Source of the DNA: Oehlia diaphana
Taxonomy: Eukaryota; Glomeromycota; Glomeromycetes; Glomerales; Glomeraceae
Length of the DNA: 64,000 bases
NCBI GenBank assembly: GCA_003833135.1
Contig: QZLH01000173.1
Coordinates: 30,297-94,296, forward strand
Direction of reading: 5' to 3'
How positions within the stretch are numbered: the stretch's first letter is position 1; the number at the start of each line of letters is the position of its first letter. A program made the translations under genes and the position numbers. The notes under the pieces were generated by a model. That model was not told the DNA's origin. It saw only the letters and a program-made list of their open reading frames with translations, and did not search any database. Below, in pieces: positions 49,296 through 60,394 of this stretch.

Positions 49296-50658
49296 ATGTC
49301 TACTAATAATACTAAAAATTTTAACCATTTGAAATTAACCCCTGAAAAATTAGCAGTATGGAACGATCGTCGTTCTTCAAATACTAATTTATTTCAGAAT
49401 CAAAATAATGTTTGGGATAACTCTCAAGATCATGAAACTAATCATGAACGAAGAACTAATGAAATCCAACAGGAAAATGAAAAAAATTTACATCCTTTAC
49501 CATTCACTAGTCAAGTAAATAGTAATCAATCGGTTCATGAAATTAACTCCAATTTGCCGAACAATCTACAAGTTGAAAACCAAGATGATAACATGTCTTT
49601 AGATGATGGATTCGGTGATTATTTGAAAGATTCCAAATATATTCGAAATATTGATCAAAATGAAATGAATTTACAACAAGATTATGAAAATATGAACATT
49701 GATAGCAATGTTGAAACTATTGACCTCACTGAAGGCTTTATGGATCATGATGTGCAAAGATTGAAAAATAATGAGACTTTTGACCAGGAACAAATTTTCA
49801 ATTCCGTATCTGAAAATAAATGCAATCTTAATTCATCAATTATCTTTGAGCAAAGAGACAATTTGTCAAAGAATGGTTCAAATTTTTTAAAGACAGTACA
49901 GGATGTTGCGCCAACTGTCGAAAATCCGATTGACCAAGATAATACGTTGCATGAACATCCGTTGAAATCGGATGCACCAAATAAAGAGATACATTCTACT
50001 GATAATCAAGGCGATTATTTGAAATCATCGTACGAGGAAACATATTTCAATACTAAACCTGCATTACAATGCAAGCCTATTTTTAGTAATGAAAAATATA
50101 ACAAGATGAAAGAAGCTTCCCGTTTACGTGCGTCTAATCCAAACATTTCTCACTTTATGAAAACTGTCATGCCTAATAAAAGATCGGATTTCGATCGTGA
50201 CATGGAAGTGTGTAGCGTGCGCTTAACAATAATATCTAAATAATATGATAACGAACAATCTAATTCTTATCTATCTTTATACTTATACGATAGGAAATTT
50301 TATGTGATATAGAAACATGTGTGCTTTATTTTTCATCATTTATAACATTTTACTGGTAAAATAATGTCTAATTAATGACTTTATCGAACTAGATTATGAA
50401 AAAGTGCAAGAAGGACAACTTGAAGTGAATCAACAGCTTGATTATATTGAGCGATCATTAGATTCTTTGAATAAAGAATTCAACAAATATCGAGGTAAAA
50501 AATAATATATTTTTCGGGAATTTTAAGGAAACTAATCATCTTATCTTTGTACAGTTAAACTATGTGAATTGAGCCAAGACTTTTGTGATCAAATCCAAAT
50601 TAATGTTCTTAAAGAAAGCGAAGAATGGGAAAGTGTGTTTGATAGGATTGGATCGTAA
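49296..50658 (+). CDS. Unknown Asn/Glu-rich protein with C-terminal coiled coil
   Basis: Not recognised. Three exons (49296-50211, 50393-50494, 50555-50658) give 373 residues. Residues 1-290 are polar and probably disordered, with short repeated-looking acidic patches (DDNMSLDDGFGDYLK, ETIDLTEGFMDHD). A conserved-looking block SRLRASNPNISHFMKTVMPN precedes a C-terminal helix (YYEKVQEGQLEVNQQLDYIE, RSLDSLNKEFNKYR) and ends CDQIQINVLKESEEWESVFD. The first donor lies inside GTGTGTAGC; only the site at 50212 keeps frame. The layout suggests a structural or scaffold protein, but this is inference only. Confidence 0.75.
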
Positions 50659-51467
50659 TTATTAACTGGTGATTGAAGCTTTTGTTTATTAATAATGTGG
50701 AGAAAATTCCACCAACCAACATAAATTAATGCTAATTATATATTACAGACTATAACAAAACGGGTAATATGTTGTAAAAATTATTAAACATGACGTTAAA
50801 TGTTTTTAATGCATGTACTGCAGAAAAATTAGCCATTAATTTGCAATACGAATTATTAACTTCTTATATAATTTTAGATTATCCTTTCCTTTGTCCCATA
50901 TTTAGAGAAAAACACCGAAACACCTTCAAATATTAAAGATATACTAATTATTTTCCTTATTATAATAAACATAATAAACAACAATAAATTTTATTAACGG
51001 CGTAAAGACGTATGACTTGCGAAATTCTTTCCTTTTAAATGAATTAAATGAAGATCCTTTGAAAAAATTTCCGCATATTATCTCATGTATTTAATTTAAA
51101 CTTGCGGGGGGCATTTTTGTTTATAAAATTTTAAGATCACAAACGTTAAATTTGTTCAAGTTACAAAAATAGCTTTTTTTTAATCGTTAAAAAGAGATTA
51201 AAAAAGTATATAAGCCGTTAACATTCAATTGAATTTTAGTTTCATCCCAAAAAAATATTTTTTTTAATGGGACAATTCTAAAAAAAGTAAAAAATTTTTT
51301 TTTTTTATTTCTAATGAAACTTCTTTATTTACTGCTTTTACAAACATAGTTCTTTATAAATATAAGTAAATTGTTAGTTTTTTATTACTATAACAACAAT
51401 AAATTAAAAATTTAATTTCCCCATTTCATTGAGTAATCTAACCTATATAAGAAAATATAAAAATAAA
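50659..51467. other. Intergenic region
   Basis: AT-rich DNA between two + strand genes. T/A runs near 51230-51310 precede the next gene's leader. No other feature recognised. Confidence 0.5.
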
Positions 51468-53055
51468 ATGGATTATACAAAACTTCCTTTACAGAATGAT
51501 AATTGCAATGAAGAAACGAAAGAATCAAGTCCCGTAAGTTCCGCAAGTCCTGTAAGACCCGTAAGTATAAATTTTGCGCATGTGGCTATGTATCCGATAG
51601 TGTGTTTCTATGAGTTTCATAGTTTTATACATATTTAGTCACTTATTTGGGTCATTATCATGTATAAATTGTATAAATTGTATAAATTTGTTAGTTTCAT
51701 AGCGAGCAAATTCTTGTTATGAGAAAATTTGTTCAAAATGTATTTGTTTAGATAAGAGGCTGTGTTATAATTAGTAATTTCATTGTAGTGGCTTATACCC
51801 TTGAGAATTATGTGGTTTTTTTTATATCGACCGATTTTCAATTTTAGCCTCTTTCAATTTTAACCAAATTTTTCTTTTTCTTTTTTTTTTAAAAAAAAAA
51901 AAATTTCTCAACTGGATCTTCTCTAACTTTATTCTCTTCTTAAAATCAAGATGTTTACAATTTCATCGTTCTCACCAGATACAACGGGTATATCAAAGTC
52001 TTTCCCCTATTCACCATCAAGAATTGGAACGATTAAATTATTGATTTTAACGATAGTGACTCCAATAATGATTCTTACAATTGTAAATCCAATGTGGATT
52101 TGTATTTTCATGAAATATCCTCATTTACATCGCACTGCTAAGACACCTGTTAGCGTTGAAATGCCTCATGTATCAAATAATAATGTTCATAATGTTCATA
52201 ATGCTCATAATGTTCATACTGACAATTTATCTGGCGCTAAACCTCAAACTCACACTCACACTAAATCATATAAAGGTGGAATTAAAGTAACACAAGAAAC
52301 GATTGATGTAATTGTAGCGTCAAAAGACGGTCATCGTTTACAAGAATTTGAAACCACAATCACAGTAATTGAAAATATTCCACCTAGAACCAAAAATCAT
52401 CGTAATCGCAAACAGATTTCTCAACATGATACTAATAAAAAAGGATTCAAAGCTCATGCTCAAGTGTCGGTCGCTTCTCAAGTAAAGAGCCATAACGAAT
52501 CCATTACAGACAAAATTAGAGAAAGATTATTTAGGAATAGAAATAGTTGTGCTTATGTTGCTTTATCCGTCATAACATTATGTGCCGTTACCATTTGTGG
52601 TGTTATATGCTTATCTAGTGATAATAAAAAGGTATGTATATTATGACGTTTTATTTACACAATTTAAACTTTATTGATTAATTATGATTCTAAATTTATA
52701 AGGCTTATGAGTCTGTAAATAATGAAGAAGAAAATCGACTAATCGATGATCATTATATACGAGTTGAAGATTGTGACGAAGACGAGAAATTAGGAGAAAA
52801 TAATGTCACAGAAAACAAAAACGAAGTATGCATATGATTACTTGCTTTAATCTGGTTTGGTACCGATTTATCTTACTAATGTTGGATTGTACACTTTAGG
52901 ATGCATGCGTTATTGATTGTACTCGTGCGCAAGTAAATGATAATAATATCAGTACTCCGACAACTTCACCGCCTCCTTATTCTCCTAATACAAATTACGA
53001 ATTGATTTCAACTTCTACTACTTCTTCCGAAAATACTCAACAATCAACTGTCTAA
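51468..53055 (+). CDS. Two-pass membrane protein with PPxY motif
   Basis: Not assigned to a family. Four exons (51468-51560, 51951-52631, 52703-52825, 52900-53055) give about 350 residues. Exon 1 encodes MDYTKLPLQNDNCNEETKES and a Pro/Ser stretch. Two hydrophobic segments follow: IKLLILTIVTPIMILTIVNP (residues about 52-75) and SCAYVALSVITLCAVTICGV (about 230-252). Between them is a His/Asn/Val repeat (near 52175-52222) and a basic region. The C-terminal tail is acidic and contains PPPYSPN, a PPxY motif of the kind bound by WW domains of Rsp5/Nedd4 ubiquitin ligases. It could therefore be a Rsp5 adaptor or ubiquitinated cargo; that is inference. If exon 1 is not used, the ATG at 51951 is an alternative start. 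Confidence 0.7.
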
Positions 53056-56000
53056 ATTAAATTAATTTTAAATATTTAACATAATTTCAATAGTAAATAT
53101 TTTCACCCTAAAAAATAAGGAAGGTAAAACTCTAAATATATTGTTGCGTGTATGAATTGAGCTTTTCACTTAAATAAATGGAAAATCTTATAAATAGCTT
53201 AAATTTAATTGAACGGCTTTATTCTACTATAACAAAAAGACTAATATGTTTTACCAAAAGTAAAATCTTATGAGAATAAAATATACAGATAATTTTTAAT
53301 TTATATTAATTTACCGCAAAAAATTATTATTTAACAGTTTATGTAATAATAATATACCATAATAGAATCTAAAATTAATTATGTAATTTTTTTTTAATTC
53401 AATAAATAATAATATATTAATAATCTACCGTACATAATTATTTATATACGAAATTTATAAGTGAAAATGATATCAATTTTGTGCTGAGAAGATATTTTGT
53501 GTAATATTTTTTTTTAAAAAAATTTGTTTCAACGCGCTTTATTAAACTTTGCTACATTTTAATTCAATAAATAATAATATTTATATTTGCAAACATAATT
53601 ATTTATATACGTAATCAATAAAGTGATAATGCATTTTTGGAAAAAAATATTATCACTTTTAGTACTTTTAATACTGAAGATTTTTTTTATTCTTTAACGT
53701 TCCTCTGAGCATGAATGACAGAACTGCGAACAGTACATGGAAGCTAAAACGTCACCCACCCGTTAGCATGCAGCCGAGAAGATTTAATTGAAATTTCAAA
53801 AATTTATTTATTTAAAAACTTTTTAAATTATATACTCCCAATCATTCCAATTTCTTATAAAAAGTAACTAAGAAAGTAAAGAACTCTATTTTGTTAACAA
53901 TGTGGACAGGATCTCACATTACTTTCTTTTACATATTACATTATAGAGATTTTATTCTGTGGGGCTTTTTCATTTTCATTTTTCTTGTTATATCAAAGGG
54001 AATTCTAATGAAAATCTATCCAGATAAATTACAATATTTAGGTAGTTATCTAATTCTTAAAGATTAAATCCAATTATAAATTAAAAGGTTGATAAAAGAA
54101 ATGCATATAGGCAATTTAATAGAATCTGTAAATTTATATTTCTAAATTTAATGTTTATTCTTATATAAGTAATAGAAAAAAGTAATCAGAATTGTAAATA
54201 AAAGTTAATAATTAAAATTGCCTCAAATTTTAAAAATTTGTTACCAAATGTATTATTAATATTATATGTATAAAAATTTAATACTACATTTAAATATTAA
54301 AAATTAACTTATATATTTATAATAAAAAATATAAACATAAAAATTTTTACTATATTGCTCAAGTATAAGTAAGTATATTGTAAAATTTCTGAATATTATT
54401 TATAAAATTTTAACTATAAATTAATAAATATAATTATAATTAAAATAATACTTACAATAAAAGAAATATTATATAACAAATTAAATGATCATAAACTGAA
54501 ATTTAGTGCAGTTTTGCTATAAATATTAAACAAATATTTTGTATCCAAAAATAAGCAACTCATAATAAAAACTTTTTTTTTTTTATTTACCTCGATATTT
54601 AATTATGGTAAGAAGTTTATGTAATCATAAACATTAACCTCTAAAATACCCCACTCAACCAGCAAATGCTCCCAATAAGCTACTCATAATAAAAACAGAA
54701 TGCTTATTTTTGACAATTAATTTATTAATTTTTTTTGGATTCACTTATAATACATTTTATTATATTTATATATAATTTAAACTAACTAATTATTAATTAG
54801 ATTTTATATATTATAAAAATAAAATATATAATATTATTATATTTTTGGTATAAAGTTCTATAACTTCCAAATTGCATATTCTTCATAAATAAAATAGCAT
54901 ATATATATTCAAATTTAGAGACTATATAAAATTCTGAATATCAAAATTCCAAATGATATAAAATCCTGAAAAATTGACTAGCATTTAGTATAATGCTGAT
55001 TAATTCAGAAATTTAGAATTTTGACATTTGAAATTTTATATCAAATCTTCAAATTCACTGTACAATGAACTGTAAATGTTAATTAGTATACTAATTTATC
55101 AGATATTACTATTTTCAGCAAATCCAAGTTATCAGTAGATGGATCTGTATTATTGCAATCTAAAGTAAAATTCATCTTTACTATATTATATTAGTTAAGT
55201 TTGTTTTTTTGTTTCTTTTGAAAGATGCTGATAATTTGATATTTAAAGGCCATTTTAAAATGTCTAAAGCAAATTTTTTAATGAAATTTATAAAAATTAG
55301 ATGTATTTTTAATTTATATTATACTTGTATTATAAAAATTCATCAGTTTTTTTATTAGTATTTTATTATGATAGGTGTCTAAAGTATTAAAAATATTTAA
55401 AGGCATACCAGTTGATTTAAAAATATTTTATATATATACTAAATTGTATTCAATGAGTATTAATATGTAAAATATTATATCTTAGTTATAATGCCTCATT
55501 TTCTATATACTTAGAATACTAAAGAATCTACTATACAAATCAGATCTAATTATTTTTATATATAATTATTATAATGCAATAATTATCTTGGCTCTAGTAA
55601 TCCAATTTTAATGAACTTTTTTTTTTTTAATTTGTAACTTTCATTTAGCTCTACAAATTTAGCTCTATAAAATAAAAAAAAAAAGTTTGTTTAAATTAAA
55701 TTACTAGAAGTTAAAATAATTATATAATACTTTTTTTTTTTAATCACAATACATTTGGAAATTTATTAAATAAAAGTTAAAGCTATAAAATATATGAGTA
55801 AATTAATAAAACTCTATATTATGAATATCTAATATCATTAACTTCTAAATCACTCATTATACTTTCACATATGTACTATCAGGTAGTCAGATTATATCAT
55901 TGAGTAGCAGTATTTAAAACAATATGTTCTTAGCCAAATAGCCTTACTTTCTTCTACTGGTCAATTACAAAACTCACTATATTATACTTTTGTAATTGGA

Positions 56001-56662
56001 AAAATTAAGCCAATTAATATTTAAGCTAAGTTGATGGGTTTATTATATAACTGATGGGTTCATTAGTATATAAAATTATGGGGGGCTTTCCGATCAGCCG
56101 ATATGAGTTAGTCCTAATTTTATACTTTTAAATTTATTTTATTGTTGTATTTAATTCAAATAATAATATTTTATTATATGCAGTTCCTTTATAACATATT
56201 TTTTTGGAATTCTGATTGCTAGTATTCTTAACAACACATTATTATAAATAGATTGTTTAAAAGAAACATATAAATTAATATAATTAAATTTAAATTTATT
56301 ACTTTTTCTTTACATTGCAATAAATATAGTAAATTAACTTTTTTCAAATGTAATATTTCTGCCTGTTTTTTCCGGGATATCTCATTCTGGAAGTTTCCTA
56401 ATTTCTATCTTTTTGTTTTTTTAATAGCATCTATATATCAGTTAGTATATTTTGTTTTAATATTATAAAATAATTTATTATTTTTTTTTTTTATGCAAGA
56501 AATAATTTTTTTTTATGAAATTTTTCTAAATTACAACAAATTAAACCCGACAAATAATCATTAAAAATTTAGGTCTTATTTTAACAAAACTATTATTATA
56601 TCTAATTGGTAAAATAAGGTTTGGAATATAAGAATAAAAAATATAATTAAAATTTATTTTTT
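53056..56662. other. Gene-poor AT-rich region
   Basis: About 3.6 kb, the most AT-rich part of the window, with no convincing gene on either strand. It contains a diverged direct repeat (53385-53640) and a second short one: AATAAGCWACTCATAATAAA at about 54549 and 54675. Much of it may be old repeat sequence. Confidence 0.55.
53385..53640. repeat. Diverged direct repeat
   Basis: Copies near 53392-53477 and 53560-53633 share AATTCAATAAATAATAATAT, then CATAATTATTTATATACG and a TAAGTGAAAATGATA/TAAAGTGATAATGCA end, about 168 bases apart. No open frame lies inside. Confidence 0.7.
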
Positions 56663-57584
56663 TTAATCAATTAATCTCTTTTTCTGGAAGAATTTCTTGA
56701 GATAGAAAATTTGCCAAGCTCCTAAACCTACGAGTACAAGCATACTGCCAAGACTAAACCATTTGACACGTTCATTTGTAGATTCTTTGAATAACAAAAA
56801 ATGAAAAAGAGGTTCACATTAGTAAAAAAGAAATTAAACTCTTAAGAGAAATAAAAATCAAAGAATAAATGCATATACCATTTGTATCTCTCATTCTTGC
56901 TTCACGTCTCCGTAAATATTCCATTTCATCAACAATTTCTTGAACAACTTGTTCTAATTTTCTTAATTCAGCTTCCATAGGTTTTAACTTTTCGGCCTGA
57001 GCTAATGCATTATAATCAATAGCTTCAGCACCTACATCAATATCCAAATCAATTGTACGATGATATTTTGGGTCAGGGCGGAATCCTATTTTACACATAA
57101 AAGACAAATTAACAATTGATCACTGATAAAAAAAATATACCGAAAATTATTAATTATCAATGAAACTTGCCGTCATCTAAAATATTTGTTAAGCAAACCG
57201 AAATATCCGCGTCAGTATGTGTAGTAAAAGGCATACGAGATTCTCCATCTATATCTCTTTTACGTCCATATTCGTTATGAGAAGAACTATTATCAGTTAT
57301 CTAAAAATTATATCGGTGACCAATTTATTACTATTATTTTTTTTTTACTGGCACAATACACCTCTCTTACTAACCTCTGCATCAACTCTCTGATTGTAGC
57401 CAATTCCAGCCTTAACTGTGACTACTACTAAAGTACCGTTAGAAACGTATTGCGAAACACATTTCGGTGTTATTGCATTTGAAGGAGTTGCCGCAAGATC
57501 GAATTTTATTCCCGCTACTACATTAGATATGGTTAAAAGAATAAATAAGAGTAAGGAAAAGGAAACTACTGAATAATGTGTCAT
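56663..57584 (-). CDS. ERV25: p24-family cargo receptor, Erv25/TMED10 type
   Basis: COPI/COPII vesicle membrane protein cycling between ER and Golgi. Four exons (57375-57584, 57171-57300, 56879-57085, 56663-56784) give 222 residues. Signal peptide: [20 protein letters not shown] then NVVAG. The GOLD domain includes [20 protein letters not shown] and [13 protein letters not shown], with two Cys likely disulphide-bonded. A coiled coil follows ([37 protein letters not shown]), then a membrane helix and cytosolic tail [13 protein letters not shown], with the FF and KK signals for COPII and COPI. The intron 57086-57170 starts with GCAAGT instead of GT; a GT donor nearby would give a stop. The ATG at 57584 is chosen because the signal peptide begins there. 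Confidence 0.95.
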
Positions 57585-57693
57585 TTGTGCAAAAAAAAAA
57601 CTACTGACAAATTTTCGGAAATTTTTTGAAGAAATCTTAAAAAGGAAACTTTGCACACTTTGATTGGATAATGTCAATTTGTCCAATAAAGTC

Positions 57694-57714
57694 AAAAAAA
57701 AAAAGAAAAAAAAA
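57694..57714 (-). terminator. Pol III T-run terminator of tRNA-His
   Basis: On the minus strand, three bases after the tRNA discriminator region, come T9-C-T11, a strong RNA polymerase III stop. It lies about 110-130 bases upstream of the ERV25 start codon, inside that gene's probable promoter or leader. Confidence 0.85.
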
Positions 57715-57717
57715 TCT

Positions 57718-57788
57718 TGCCGTTGCCTGGAATCGAACCAGGGCTAGCGCGGCCACAACGCGATGTACTGCCACTATACGACAACGGC
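57718..57788 (-). tRNA. tRNA-His(GTG): tRNA-His (GTG)
   Basis: Reads GCCGTTG on the 5' side and CAACGGC on the 3' side (7-bp acceptor stem), then an A discriminator position. Anticodon arm CGCG-TTGTGGC-CGCG has GTG in the seven-base loop. T arm CCTGG-TTCGATT-CCAGG is perfect. No intron. The extra 5' G of tRNA-His is not encoded as part of a stem pair and would be added after transcription, as usual in eukaryotes. Confidence 0.96.
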
Positions 57789-58178
57789 TCGTCGATTACA
57801 CAAAGGCATCCTTTTAATTTTAAATCAATCATTTGAAATAGAATTTATATAACTAATTAAATTCATGCATGATAAAAAGTTGATAAAGTTGAACCAGGGA
57901 TCACTCATTAAAAAAGGTAAGAATAAATTGAATTTACTTTTTTTTTTTACATTATGTGAGAAATAGAACAATTTTTTTTACAAAAATTTATATTTTAATT
58001 TAAAGTCAACGATATTTCAAAAAAGAAACTAATCTTGAGTATAAAAAGTATAAAAGATGAATATTTTACAAGTTTCATTATACGAAAGAATTGATTATTT
58101 AAACTAAATTTATCTTAAGGAAAATCAAAGTTATAATCAGATAAAGAAATCAATATAATGACAAAAAAGAAACAAAGA
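57789..58178. other. Short intergenic region upstream of tRNA-His
   Basis: Between the SUB1 stop and the tRNA 5' end. AT-rich, presumably SUB1 3' UTR. A GAACCAGGGATC block near 57891 resembles part of a tRNA T arm but has no tRNA around it. Confidence 0.5.
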
Positions 58179-58929
58179 CTATTTTAGTTTTCTAATCTCG
58201 TTATCGATGTCAGAAACTAACTCTTTTAGTTTATTCCACTGTTCCAGTTGTAAAGAAATGCCTTTCAATTAAATCAAAAAAACCTAATTAATTGAAATTA
58301 TAAGTGAAGGAAAAGCAGCATTTATAATCAATTTTCACACCTTTCTTTGTTGGTTGTGTTTTCCCGTCTTTAGTCTCGAAGAATTCACGAAAGTCAATTA
58401 AAACCATATTTTTCCATTCGCGAATGGTCACTCTTTTTTTATTAGATAACTAAATTATAAATGGTCAAAAAAAATTTTTTTTAAAAAAAGAAAACAAACT
58501 TATTACATTATCAAGTAGAGTTTTTACTTTGAAATATGTCTCTCCAGCACTATTTTCCCCTCGATCACTTCGATCACTATCGGAATCATCTTTTTTAATT
58601 TTTTTTGAGCTTCGAGAAGAGCCTCTTTTACTCGCCTATTTGTTAAATATTAGCAAAATACACATAATAAATAATGATAGATGTAAATATAATCGGAAAA
58701 TACTTTAGGCTCATCAACTTCTTCAAATTCTTCTTCCTCCTCATCATCGTCAACTTGTTGCTATATTGATTACAATATATGTAATTGTAATATTCGCGTC
58801 AATAAAATAAAATAAGAAAAAACAAGTATATATAACTGAAGCAAATTAAACGACCTCCTCCTCCTCGAAGCCAGCTTCTTCGTCGCTATCAACAATATAT
58901 TTTGAGCTTTTTCTTTTATTAGAAGACAT
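58179..58929 (-). CDS. SUB1: Transcriptional coactivator PC4/SUB1
   Basis: Single-stranded DNA-binding cofactor of RNA polymerase II. Five exons (about 58855-58929, 58704-58760, 58507-58635, 58341-58449, 58179-58261) give 150 or 151 residues; exon 1 has two in-frame donors one codon apart (58854 and 58851). The N-terminus is an acidic/Ser-Lys tract. The PC4 domain occupies the C-terminal half: [53 protein letters not shown], then a helix [17 protein letters not shown]. The GISL and WNKL positions match the family. Confidence 0.95.
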
Positions 58930-59640
58930 TATTCCAAAAATTATAGTGTAAATGTGTAGAATTTGTTTATAACGCGAAAAACGCAGATCATAAGCCAAAT
59001 TAATGCTAATTTGTAATTTGGGCGTAATAAAAAAGTGAGCCATAATGAGAGCATCTTAACTACTTTTGATGAAACCATACCCCTGTTATAATATTCCCCT
59101 TAAACAGTACCCTAGTAATATCCACAAAAGCTGCATAAATCAAAAAGTAATACTTACTAACTGAGACAAGGTAATATATGCAGGCGTTATACGGTATTTT
59201 CCATTCAATCAATCAATAATAATGCCGTTGTTGCGGGATTTGAAAAAATCAACCACCAATAAATGAAGAAAAATAGTACGTTATTATAAATCAGGTAAAT
59301 CAAGCTAAGACAATAGATAACGGAGATGAAACAATAATAGGACCCTGGTGTGCTACAATGCGTTATCTTTCAAAGCTTTTAATAGAGTATAAATAGACTA
59401 AACATTCGATAAATTTATTATTTCCAACCCATAAACGAGAGAAGTCCTGGAGACAAACTGACATTATTTTCTATTAATTATTTTTTCCTCTTTAAAAAAA
59501 TCATTCGGCCGGACCGATAAAAAAAGTCAATATCAATCAGAAACGCCTTTTTACCTCTTTCACAAAAAGAAAAATTATCTACCATCTTTCATCCGCTTTT
59601 CTATCCACCCCTAAACGAAATTTAAAGATTAATATTCGCT
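58930..59640. promoter_or_regulatory. Divergent upstream region with TATA box
   Basis: Between SUB1 (-) and the secreted-peptide gene (+). A textbook TATAAATAG stands at 59388-59396, about 245 bases upstream of the peptide start codon, which implies a leader of roughly 200 bases. The leader has CT-rich patches. Pieces of this region are less AT-rich than other intergenic DNA. Confidence 0.5.
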
Positions 59641-59835
59641 ATGAAATTTAATAAATCCTGCCATTTGTTTCATTATATGTGCATGTTATTAATATGTTTT
59701 ATTATTCTTTCTATAATCATTCCATCTACTTCTGCTATACCAATACCAATTATTGATGGAAACAACAACCCTCTCCATTTTCTTTCAAATCCAAGAGTTT
59801 CTTTGAATGAATTGAATGACGGTTTATTATTTTAA
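59641..59835 (+). CDS. Small secreted peptide candidate, 64 aa
   Basis: Intronless frame starting MKFNKSCHLFHYMCMLLICF. The N-terminus has a basic start, a strong hydrophobic core (LLICFIILSIIIP) and a small-residue cleavage motif STSA, then a predicted mature peptide of about 32 residues beginning IPIPIIDGNNNPLHFLSNPR and ending NDGLLF. No Cys in the mature part. It has its own TATA box upstream. No family recognised; it has the form of a secreted signal or effector peptide. It could also be a chance frame or a leader of a longer spliced gene, though no downstream exon was found. Confidence 0.55.
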   Translation: MKFNKSCHLFHYMCMLLICFIILSIIIPSTSAIPIPIIDGNNNPLHFLSNPRVSLNELNDGLLF

Positions 59836-60394
59836 AAGACATATGTATCATATTAGTCTAATGCAGATTTAAATCAAACAATGTGAGGGTTATTTTGTAT
59901 ATACTACCCCAAAAAATTTCAGTGTAAAAAAATAATATAGAAAGATTTAAAGATTTTTTTTTTTTTTTAAAAAAAAAGTACATTTTAAAAAATGTTTATT
60001 ATTTGTAATAGCGACAAAGTTAATTTCTTTTTCTTTGTACTTTCTTGTTATATAAGTCTCTCGTATTTCAATCTTGATGATTTCTTATCAATAAAAATTT
60101 CAATATTAAAGCTTTTTTCTTGTAACAATGCAAAGAGAATTGCAACAAAGTATTTATGCTTGTCAAATCATTAAAAACATTATACTATTTGATTTATTAA
60201 TGTAATCTTGCAGGTAACTTTCGAATTATATAAAATTTATATGCAATTAAATCAGAAATAATTAACTATTTCTTCCATTAAATGAATGAAAATGAAAAAT
60301 CAATAATCTAAATGTATTATTATATATTTATAGCCTACCTTCATCACATTACCATTAAATCTTATAATTATTATATAACTAGAACATATTTATT
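59836..60394. other. Convergent intergenic region
   Basis: Presumed 3' regions of the peptide gene and the SET gene. T12A8 occurs near 59956-59977. A 60-codon frame at 59992-60174 is Phe/Leu-rich, unlike the coding sequence here, and is not called. Confidence 0.5.

Noticed and set aside
59992..60174. 60-codon Phe/Leu-rich frame
   Set aside because: Composition is that of T-rich intergenic DNA; no signal or conservation by eye.
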